Source of the DNA: Planctomycetota bacterium
Lineage (GTDB): Bacteria > Planctomycetota > Planctomycetia > Pirellulales > Pirellulaceae
Direction of reading: 5' to 3'
DNA: 33,977 bases
NCBI GenBank assembly: GCA_026692885.1
Contig: JAPLNJ010001151.1
Location: 1 to 33,977, forward strand
Positions 8,917-15,815 of the stretch are shown here, piece after piece. Made by a program: the position numbers and the translations under genes. Positions within the stretch are counted from its first letter, which is position 1, and the number at the start of each line of letters is the position of its first letter. The notes beneath the pieces were generated by a model, which was given only the letters and a program-made list of their open reading frames with translations, did no database searches and was not told where the DNA came from.

Positions 8917-11900
8917 ATGCACAACGACACCACGGGCCGCACGGTGAGGACGCTGGCGGGCAGCGGAAACACTTGTTCGACGACATCAAACCGCGAGGTC
9001 ACCGAGGTGGATTGGGCGGCTCCAACGATCGTCTGTCGCCGTAGGAAGAAGGGCGCGCGCAGGAGTGTCCCGTCGATGATCCGTTCCCAATCCCTCTTGT
9101 CGCGATTCACTGGCATCGTCAATGTCCTGCTTGCTGCTCTCGGAGCTGTATCATCGCCGTGTTCTGCCCAACCACCTACGCCAAATCCTCGGTCAACACT
9201 TAATGCTCCTGCTTCGCCGCCGGAGGAAGGCAAGCCGTTGACACCCGCTCAAGAAGCAAACCTTCGTCAGGAGCATCGCTCCAAGAGGCAACTCGGGACT
9301 TTCTCGGACAAGGCAGTTGAGTCCATCGCAAAACTCCTGGGTGAGCAGGATTATGACAAAGGCCTGGAGTTTTGCCGGATGGTCTTGGGCGAAAGAAGTC
9401 CTCAGTATGCCAGGGTTCTCAATAACGTGGCGACGCTCTACTACCAAAGAGGAGAGTACCGCAAAGCCGTAAGCTTCCTTGAGCAGGCGTGCGGCATCCA
9501 AAGAAAACACTTGGGCGAGCAGGATCCCGACTACGCCACGTGTCTTCATAACCTGGCCGGAGTGTACGTCACGATCGGCGAGTATGCCCAAGCGGAGCCG
9601 CTCTATCGCCAAGCCTTGCAGATTCGCAGGAAAGTCGCAGGTGAACAGCATCCCGAGTATGCGATGGGCCTCACGATGTTGGCTCAGCTCTACTATTATG
9701 CGGGCGATTACGCAAGAATGGAGCCGCCCTTACAGAAAGCACTCGAGCTCCAAGCGAGAATCCTCGGTAAGAGGGACCCGGACTACGCTCAGAGCCTGAT
9801 CGCGTTGGCCGCATTATGCACAAGGATCGGCGAACCCGCTCACGCGGAGCGGTTGTTGCAGCAGGCGCTGAGTATCAACCAACAGGTGTTGGGGGAACGG
9901 CATTTCTCGTATGCCGCGGCGCTCAGTCAGTTCGCCTCCCTGTACCTTTCCATGCGTGAATACGGCAAGGCCGAGCCGCTCGTTCAGAAGGCCCTCGAGC
10001 TTCAACGCGAACTCCTGGGCGAGCAGCGAATGGAGTACGCCGTTAGCCTGACCCAGTTGGCGGAACTGTATTCTTCGAGGGGCGAATATGCTAAGGCGGA
10101 GTCGGTGTATCGAGAGGCGACGCAGATCGTCAAGCAGGTCTTGGGCGAGCAGCACCCACATTACGCGGTGTGCCTCCATAACCTAGCCATCGCGAGCTGC
10201 TACACGGAGGGGTACGCCAAGGCCAAACCGCTTCTCCACGAGGCTTCTGAGAATTGTCGGAAGGTCCTGGGGGAGCAACATCCTGACTACGCCATTAGCC
10301 TCGAACACCTGGCGATCATGCACTCAACCACGGGGGAGTACGCCAAGGCAATGACCTTGGCCACCGACGCGGCCAGGATTGAGCTGCGAAACGCGACGAA
10401 CGTGGTCGCGGGGCTGTCTGAAGCTCAAGCGATCAACTTTGTCAGTCAGAACCTCCGACCGCCGAGCGTATTGCTGTCCCTGCAGGGCGGTGTGAATGTG
10501 GAGGAACTTTACGAACAGGTCTGGGCACGTCGTGGGCTGATCCAGCAGTGCGTAGGCCGCCGCCAGAGGCAAATTCAGCAGATCCCCTCGCCCAAGGCCC
10601 GCGAGCAGTACCAGGAGTACCTCGTAACCCGTCAGTCCTTGGCTGCGTTGATTGTGGCACCGGCGAGTCCCAATCCCGCTGGGGCGCAGGATGCTTTGAA
10701 GCGACTTGAGGAACTGGGCGATAAGAAGGAACGTTTGGAGCGCCAACTGGCAGCCCAACTGCCCGAGTTCGGCCGCCAAATAGAAAACAGCCGACGCAGC
10801 CACAGGGAATTGGTCGGCCAGTTGCCTGACGGCGTGGCGTTGGTCGATCTACTCTACTGCCAATATCGCGAGCAGGCTCGAAACAGGCCGGAGGAGCCAG
10901 GCCTGAGGGTTCCCAGTTGGTATACTGCATTCCTGCTTTCGCGCGACAGGCCAGTAACTCGCATCGAGATTGGCCCGACCGAGCCGATTGATCAGGCCAT
11001 CTCGGCATGGCGGGCTGCCCCATACGGAGCAATGGCTGTGCATGCCCCGGCCTTGCGGCGACTGCTCTGGGAACCGATTGAAAAAGCTTTGCCGCCGGGC
11101 ATTCACGCCATATACCTGTGCCCCGACGGCGATCTGACGCGTCTGCCCTGGGGCGCCCTGCCCGGCAGGGCCTCCGGCCGCGTGCTCTTGGATGACTATG
11201 CGCTGGCGGTAGTGCCTTCAGGCCAATTCCTCTTGGAGCAGTTGACCGCCGCTTCGTCGGCCAACGACGCGGGCCGGTTGTTGGTTGTCGGGGGCGTAAG
11301 CTACGACGCCCAGCCCCGTCAGGCCACCGCGGCGACCGAAATGCTCGCCACTCGCTGGGCCGCGATGGACGAGGGAGGGGTGCGGTGGAGGCAGCTCGAA
11401 GGAAGCAACCGCGAAGTGGCCGCGGTGGTTGCATTGGCAGGCAATCGTCAGCACGTCGAGCTGACCGGCGCCGAGGCCAGCAGCTCGCGCGTGGTCCAAG
11501 AGTTGCCCAACGCCTCTTGGGCGCACTTTGCCACTCACGGCTTCTTTGCCGACAAGAAGTTCCGCTCCGCGCTGCAATTTAACGAGGGCGCCTTCGAAGA
11601 GCGGATCGGGCTGTTCAGGGAGCGCCTCGCTGTGGCTGGGCGCAATCCGCTGGTGCTCTCGGGCCTGATCCTGGCCGGCGCTAACTTATCCAGAGAGAAG
11701 GACGAACTCGGCTTGCCTAAGGGCGACGGCGGCATCCTGACGGCTGAGGCCGTCGCCAGCCTAGACCTGACCAAGATGGATCTCGTAGTGCTCTCTGCCT
11801 GTGAAACCGGCCTGGGCGATGTTGCTGGCGGGGAAGGCGTCTTCGGACTGCAGCGCGCATTCCATGTCGCCGGAGCGCGCAACGTTGTTGCTAGTCTGTG

Positions 11901-12168
11901 GAAAGTTGACGACAAAGTCACCGCCGTACTGATGGGACTCTTCTACCACAACCTGTGGCGAGAAAAGATGCCCCCCATCGAGGCCCTACGCCAGGCCCAG
12001 CTCTACGTCTACCGACATCCCGAGCAGGTTGAGACCCTAGCCGCCACGCGGGGCCCTGCATTCGACAAGGCAGTCAAGCTGCCAAAGTCCGACACGCAGA
12101 CGCCGATGTCCAAGACCGCCTCCACGGGCCATTGGGCAGGCTTCGTGTTGTCCGGGTCAGGGCAATAG
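8917..12168 (+). CDS. TPR-CHAT protease
   Basis: 1083 residues from the ATG at 8917, which has AAGGAG 6 nt upstream. About eight kinesin-light-chain-type TPR units of 42 residues (about 165-500, each with GEYxKAEPL and LGEQHPxYA) form a protein-binding superhelix. A helical linker follows, then the CHAT domain (about 640-1083). The catalytic dyad of this caspase-like clan CD family is intact: His874 in HFATHG and Cys962 in LSACETGLG. The protein ends with the usual HWAGFVLSG. A second ATG at 9076 (residue 54), with AGGAG 10 nt upstream, begins a good signal peptide (hydrophobic 61-80, cleavage near CSA-Q). The choice of start therefore decides whether the protease is cytoplasmic or exported. 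It ends the sigma/kinase operon, so it is probably the effector. The target is unknown. Confidence 0.93.
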   Translation: MHNDTTGRTVRTLAGSGNTCSTTSNREVTEVDWAAPTIVCRRRKKGARRSVPSMIRSQSLLSRFTGIVNVLLAALGAVSSPCSAQPPTPNPRSTLNAPASPPEEGKPLTPAQEANLRQEHRSKRQLGTFSDKAVESIAKLLGEQDYDKGLEFCRMVLGERSPQYARVLNNVATLYYQRGEYRKAVSFLEQACGIQRKHLGEQDPDYATCLHNLAGVYVTIGEYAQAEPLYRQALQIRRKVAGEQHPEYAMGLTMLAQLYYYAGDYARMEPPLQKALELQARILGKRDPDYAQSLIALAALCTRIGEPAHAERLLQQALSINQQVLGERHFSYAAALSQFASLYLSMREYGKAEPLVQKALELQRELLGEQRMEYAVSLTQLAELYSSRGEYAKAESVYREATQIVKQVLGEQHPHYAVCLHNLAIASCYTEGYAKAKPLLHEASENCRKVLGEQHPDYAISLEHLAIMHSTTGEYAKAMTLATDAARIELRNATNVVAGLSEAQAINFVSQNLRPPSVLLSLQGGVNVEELYEQVWARRGLIQQCVGRRQRQIQQIPSPKAREQYQEYLVTRQSLAALIVAPASPNPAGAQDALKRLEELGDKKERLERQLAAQLPEFGRQIENSRRSHRELVGQLPDGVALVDLLYCQYREQARNRPEEPGLRVPSWYTAFLLSRDRPVTRIEIGPTEPIDQAISAWRAAPYGAMAVHAPALRRLLWEPIEKALPPGIHAIYLCPDGDLTRLPWGALPGRASGRVLLDDYALAVVPSGQFLLEQLTAASSANDAGRLLVVGGVSYDAQPRQATAATEMLATRWAAMDEGGVRWRQLEGSNREVAAVVALAGNRQHVELTGAEASSSRVVQELPNASWAHFATHGFFADKKFRSALQFNEGAFEERIGLFRERLAVAGRNPLVLSGLILAGANLSREKDELGLPKGDGGILTAEAVASLDLTKMDLVVLSACETGLGDVAGGEGVFGLQRAFHVAGARNVVASLWKVDDKVTAVLMGLFYHNLWREKMPPIEALRQAQLYVYRHPEQVETLAATRGPAFDKAVKLPKSDTQTPMSKTASTGHWAGFVLSGSGQ

Positions 12169-13086
12169 ATGAGAAGGGATCGTCGAAGAATCGCCGGTCG
12201 AACGCAGCCCCCGGAATGGTCCACCGGTTGCTGACTTTGTACTTCGAACGGCCCGCAGACTGTCACGATATTGCCGTATGGTGCAAGAACTCGGACGAGC
12301 GCCTGCTCGGTGGATTTACGGCGTTTGTGCGGCCACAGGAACGCGAAACTCAGCCGACGTGGCTCGCCGCTGCGCCCCAGACTCATAATCTGCGGGTCGC
12401 CAGTTTCTAACCATGCGTCTGGGTTATGAGCTCGCGCGACATTTTCGTGTCTCTGTTTGAATTTCGAAGAGTGTCCGGTTCCCTCAAGCTGGCCGAACCG
12501 TCTTCGAAAGAACGGCCAAGGGTCGCCGCGTTCCCCTGTTGCGTCTCCCGCCGAGCGGTCCGAAGGTCTCCTGCCGACGTCACGCGGGGCGTAGCCTGGG
12601 CCAAGCGATTCTTCTGCTCGGCTGTGGGATATATCGAAATCGGTTGTAACGGTGAAGTAGGAATAGTCGCGTGTACCGCCGGGTACTGGGGCTTCGCTTA
12701 GGCTCAGCCGCCAGCCACCCGGCCCGTTGCCAGCACCAACAGCAACCTTACGATGCACAAGCTTAGGACCAGGACACGAGGCCAAGGTCAGACAAAATAC
12801 CTCCCTGGGCACGCTCCTCGTTCTAGTTCGTGTACGCCTCGCGGTGCTCCGCACCACGTGTCGGCGCACCGTGTTCGGCACCAGCGTCCGAGCCCGGAGC
12901 AGCGACATGCTGGGTGTTAAACAGCAGCGAGCGTCTTCTGGCGATGGCGAAATACATCCCTGGCCTCCGCTGTTTCAACCGCTGGTTGCCATCGCCAAGC
13001 TCGAACGCCGGAGTTGACCACTTCTGGCCGCCATTAAGCTGCGTAGGATAGCCCGCTTCAGTTCGGTCAGTCCCGCTGAAAGACGG
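12169..13086. other. Gene-poor tract of 918 bp between convergent units
   Basis: It separates the TPR-CHAT gene (plus) from the CsrA-receiver gene (minus). Open frames exist on both strands, the longest being 12009-12908 minus, but none shows a domain, a ribosome binding site or convincing codon use. An inverted repeat of 9-nt arms (GGCGATGGC at 12940-12948, GCCATCGCC at 12988-12996) with a 39-bp spacer is present. No rho-independent terminator was found for either gene. It may be decayed coding sequence. Confidence 0.5.
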
Positions 13087-13761
13087 TCACTGCCTCGCGG
13101 TTGTTGCGGGCAGCAGCACTCGGTAGCCCGCATCATCGGGCTCACGCCAGCAATGTTCGGCAAGCTTCGCCGTCACACCCTCCAAAGTAACTTGCCCCAG
13201 CTGTGTGCTGAGTAGTTTGCCAATCCGATTCGTCAGCCGCATGGCGGTCAGCGGCTTGATTTGATAGTCGTCGACCTTGAATCGTGACACGCGGTGTAGC
13301 AGGCCGCGATCGCTGGCGCGGGAAACCAACATCACGAAAGCGGGCCGTAACTCGGGCTGCTCGTGAATCACAGCCAGGACCCCGTCACCGCCCCCCCAGA
13401 GCAGGTCCGGCTCCAGCACCAGCACGTCCGGCGCGAACTCCCGCAACTTTTCGAGGCACTCTAGGCCGGTGGTCGCGGTGTCCACCGTGGCACCCCGCTG
13501 ACATAGGCAGTCGCGATAGGAGGCGGAGACAAACCCATCAGGTTCCGCAATCAGAATTCGCACAGACATAACCTGTTCTCCCTGCTCCCGTCCCTCCGGG
13601 CCGGGACGCCACTGCACGACTTCCTTACGCAGGACAGCCACGTCCGCAGGGGCTGAAAATCCCAGCCGCACTCGACCGCCCGCGACGTCCAGCACGGTGA
13701 CTGTCAATTGGCACTGGGGCACGACGACTTGTTCGCTCACTTTTCGGCTAAGCACCAACAT
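13087..13761 (-). CDS. CsrA-receiver domain fusion protein
   Basis: 224 residues. Residues 1-51 are a full CsrA/RsmA RNA-binding domain (MLVLSRKVSEQVVVP, VRLGFSAPADVAVLRKEV); Leu4, Arg6 and Arg45 match the CsrA residues that bind GGA in mRNA leaders. After a 13-residue linker comes a receiver-like domain (65-185). Its phosphoacceptor position holds Glu117 (VLEPDLLWGGGDG) and the acidic pair is Glu73-Pro74, while the conserved Lys169 (QIKPL) is kept at the normal spacing, so normal phosphorylation is doubtful. The ATG at 13761 is chosen because GGGAGG lies 6 nt upstream and CsrA starts there; the frame continues upstream to 14028 without meaning. An internal ATG at 13569 with GGGAG upstream could make the receiver alone. 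A sigma-54 site precedes it, and it is divergent from the histidine kinase. Confidence 0.9.
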   Translation of the reverse strand: MLVLSRKVSEQVVVPQCQLTVTVLDVAGGRVRLGFSAPADVAVLRKEVVQWRPGPEGREQGEQVMSVRILIAEPDGFVSASYRDCLCQRGATVDTATTGLECLEKLREFAPDVLVLEPDLLWGGGDGVLAVIHEQPELRPAFVMLVSRASDRGLLHRVSRFKVDDYQIKPLTAMRLTNRIGKLLSTQLGQVTLEGVTAKLAEHCWREPDDAGYRVLLPATTARQ

Positions 13762-13809
13762 GTTGACCTCCCGACTGGGGGCTTCTGCTGAATCCTGTGA
13801 TCCAGCAAT

Positions 13810-13824
13810 GCAAGGGTTGTGCCG
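13810..13824 (-). promoter_or_regulatory. Sigma-54 (-24/-12) promoter for the CsrA-receiver gene
   Basis: On the minus strand the site reads CGGCAC, five bases, TTGC, followed by A. The GG and GC elements have the exact 10-nt spacing of sigma-54 promoters and only the T of TGGCAC is changed. Transcription would start near 13798, about 37 nt before the ATG, which leaves room for the strong ribosome binding site. A gene for an activator of sigma-54 lies 2 kb away. Confidence 0.65.
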
Positions 13825-14081
13825 ACGCGACATATATTTCAGCCGGTCGATCGCAACCCGTGCAATGCCGACGAGTTGTGCTCCGTAGTGCTCATCCGCT
13901 GGGCCACGCGGCGGGGCCAGGCGGTGACAAGACTCCGGGAAAGTAGTTGGCCGCCCAAGATAGTTTCTTTCCTTCGGCGGGTTGGTCTTCACCGGGCGGG
14001 CAAGGGCGATGGTGTTCCCGTAAGTCACTGAATAGAATACGGTTACGACAGCGTCTCACAGTCTCTGAAGCCTGACGTTGT

Positions 14082-14096
14082 TGGCACTGCGATTGC
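14082..14096 (+). promoter_or_regulatory. Sigma-54 (-24/-12) promoter for the histidine kinase/NtrC pair
   Basis: The site reads TGGCAC, five bases, TTGC, a full match to the core -24/-12 consensus with the 10-nt GG to GC spacing. Transcription would start near 14108, about 31 nt before the GTG start of the histidine kinase. Together with the minus-strand site at 13810-13824 it frames a 257-bp region (13825-14081) where a shared activator site would be expected. I found no clear dyad there. Confidence 0.75.
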
Positions 14097-14138
14097 GTCA
14101 GACCGAATTGCCAAGGGTCAAGACGGGGAGGATCGGTC

Positions 14139-15632
14139 GTGTGGAGAAAAGTGGTAGGGGCAACGGCCTCGGTCTGCGTACTGTGGTTGGTCGTCGGTGG
14201 TGGCACCATCTACTACATACATGGGCAGTACGAAGCTCATATCCGAGGTTTGGTGGAAACACTGACGACGATTCGGGCCGCCGACGCGATGCAAGATGTC
14301 CTGTGGCGGTTGCAGGCTACCGTGATGGAGGTCGCCGAACAAGCGGACAGCCACACACGCTTCGAGGTCACGGAATTGGAAGATGCCTTCGAACGCCATC
14401 TGCGAGAGGCCGAGTCGGATTCCATCGCGCCGGAAGGACGCGACTGGGTGCGGAAGATTCGCGAACAGTTCTCGGTGTATCGCGATTGCATCCACCGGCG
14501 CTTGGATTCTCGCGCCGAATCAGGCTCGCAGTATCCGCCCCAATTCGAGATGGCAGGCTTGGCACATGCAGTGGCGGAACCCTGCCAGCGTTTGCTCCAA
14601 GTCCAGGAACAACGGATCGTGGATGCCACGAACCGGCGCAGCCGTTTGCGAGATTCGTTCGATCTGGTGACGTTGGCTCTCTGGATCGCCGGACCCGTCC
14701 TCGGCATCGGTTGCGGGTTCGGCGTCGCCCGTAGTCTGCGACGATCCATTTCCGAGATCAGCATCAGTCTGAAGGATGCCGCGGGGGGACTGGATCACGA
14801 ATTGGGACGCATCGAACTGCACCCCTCGGACGACCTGTCGACACTGCATCAGCAGGTCCAGTTGGTGTCATCCCGGATTCGGCAAGTGGTGGAGCAGTTG
14901 CAACAAGCCCGCCGCGAAACCATGCTCGCCGATCGACTGGCTGCCGTAGGTGAGTTGGCCGCCGGAGTGGCTCACGAACTCCGCAATCCGCTAACGGCAG
15001 TCAAACTGTTGATTCAGACCGCCGCCCAACGCCACGCCGAGCGGCCTCTGAGTGAGAAACAGCTGTGCGTCGTCCAGGAGCAGATTGTCCGGATGGAGAA
15101 CACGATCCAAGGCTTACTGGACTTTGCCCGTCCACCCCCGATGCATCAGGTCCGACATGATCTTCGCGATACGTTACGCCGGGCCCTCAACCTGATCGAG
15201 GGCCACGCCCACCAGCAGGATGTCCATATTCGTGAGGATTTCGCGAGTGCGCCGGTCCCCGTGGAAGGTGATCCCGAACAGCTGCATCAGGTGTTCGTCA
15301 ATCTGCTTCTCAATGGCATTGAGGCCCTTCCCCAGGGAGGTGAATTGGACGTAGCCATCCACGGTGAAGAGCAATTGGGCGAGGGCTGTCGGATCAGCGT
15401 GAGCGACTCGGGGACAGGTATCCCACCACCGATCATGGACCGAATGTTTGAACCGTTTGTGACCAGCAAGGCACGGGGTACGGGCCTGGGGTTGGCCATC
15501 AGCCGACGCATTGTCCAACAGCACGGTGGTAAACTCACCGCGGCCAATCGAGAATCGGGCGGCGCTGTGTTCACTGTGGAGTTGCCGGTGCATGCCGCCG
15601 ACACCGGCCTGGAGGATCGCTCCGGCGCCTAA
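14139..15632 (+). CDS. Membrane sensor histidine kinase of the NtrB/AtoS/ZraS type
   Basis: 497 residues. Membrane segments at about 6-27 and 174-196 enclose a helical periplasmic sensor of about 145 residues. A linker/HAMP-like region follows (197-262), then the dimerisation domain with the H-box GVAHELRNPL (His279 is phosphorylated) and the ATPase domain with N-box (Asn388, Asn392 in NLLLNGIEAL), G1 DSGTG (423-427) and G2 GTGLGLAI (447-454). The HELRNPL and PLTAVK wording is typical of kinases that partner NtrC-family activators, and such a gene follows 183 bp downstream. The start is GTG at 14139 with GGGGAGG 7 nt upstream. It has its own sigma-54 site, so the pair is probably autoregulated. 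The signal sensed is unknown. Confidence 0.93.
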   Translation: MWRKVVGATASVCVLWLVVGGGTIYYIHGQYEAHIRGLVETLTTIRAADAMQDVLWRLQATVMEVAEQADSHTRFEVTELEDAFERHLREAESDSIAPEGRDWVRKIREQFSVYRDCIHRRLDSRAESGSQYPPQFEMAGLAHAVAEPCQRLLQVQEQRIVDATNRRSRLRDSFDLVTLALWIAGPVLGIGCGFGVARSLRRSISEISISLKDAAGGLDHELGRIELHPSDDLSTLHQQVQLVSSRIRQVVEQLQQARRETMLADRLAAVGELAAGVAHELRNPLTAVKLLIQTAAQRHAERPLSEKQLCVVQEQIVRMENTIQGLLDFARPPPMHQVRHDLRDTLRRALNLIEGHAHQQDVHIREDFASAPVPVEGDPEQLHQVFVNLLLNGIEALPQGGELDVAIHGEEQLGEGCRISVSDSGTGIPPPIMDRMFEPFVTSKARGTGLGLAISRRIVQQHGGKLTAANRESGGAVFTVELPVHAADTGLEDRSGA

Positions 15633-15644
15633 TCACGTAAGGTC

Positions 15645-15682
15645 AGCGGACAGAAAATGTGGGTACATTATTTCTGTCCGCT
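15645..15682. repeat. Palindromic intergenic repeat (AGCGGACAGAAA type)
   Basis: Arms AGCGGACAGAAA and its complement meet around a GGGT loop, with ATGT/ACAT extending the stem and a 2-nt bulge. It begins 12 bp after the histidine kinase stop codon. It could work as an mRNA 3' stabiliser or a terminator, but it has no clear T-run. Similar GGACAGAAA-type palindromes are common between planctomycete genes. Confidence 0.75.
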
Positions 15683-15720
15683 TGCCTAACTGTTGCCCGC
15701 GCGCACGGTGCGCACAGGTT

Positions 15721-15779
15721 GTAGGTCAGCCTTTTCAGGCTGACGCTCGATTCGTGTCAGGCTGGAAAGCCTGACCTAC
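15721..15779. repeat. REP/BIME-like double hairpin
   Basis: Two hairpins face each other: GTCAGCC with GGCTGAC (15725-15744) and GTCAGGCT with AGCCTGAC (15756-15775). Both are bracketed by GTAG at 15721 and CTAC at 15776-15779, so the whole block is also a palindrome. The arms differ by paired changes (GCC/GGC against GGC/GCC), which keep each stem intact and argue for selection on the fold. It lies just upstream of the NtrC-type gene. Confidence 0.82.
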
Positions 15780-15815
15780 TTGGTTGCGGCTCCACGCCGC
15801 GTCAGGAGTCCGCGC

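Noticed and set aside
10442..11434. 330-codon minus-strand frame inside the CHAT gene
   Set aside because: Antisense to the intact TPR-CHAT protein; composition is typical of a shadow frame.
12132..12410. 92-codon frame overlapping the CHAT stop codon
   Set aside because: No ribosome binding site or homology signal; the overlap with the conserved C-terminus argues against it.
12009..12908. 299-codon open frame on the minus strand
   Set aside because: It overlaps the conserved end of the CHAT gene, has no domain or ribosome binding site and reads like random GC-rich translation.
13825..14081. Specific NtrC-type binding site between the two sigma-54 promoters
   Set aside because: Only weak dyads and a short direct repeat (TGCCGACG) were seen; not enough to place a site.
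15645..15779. Rho-independent terminators after the histidine kinase
   Set aside because: Stems are good but neither is followed by a T-run, so they are listed as repeats.
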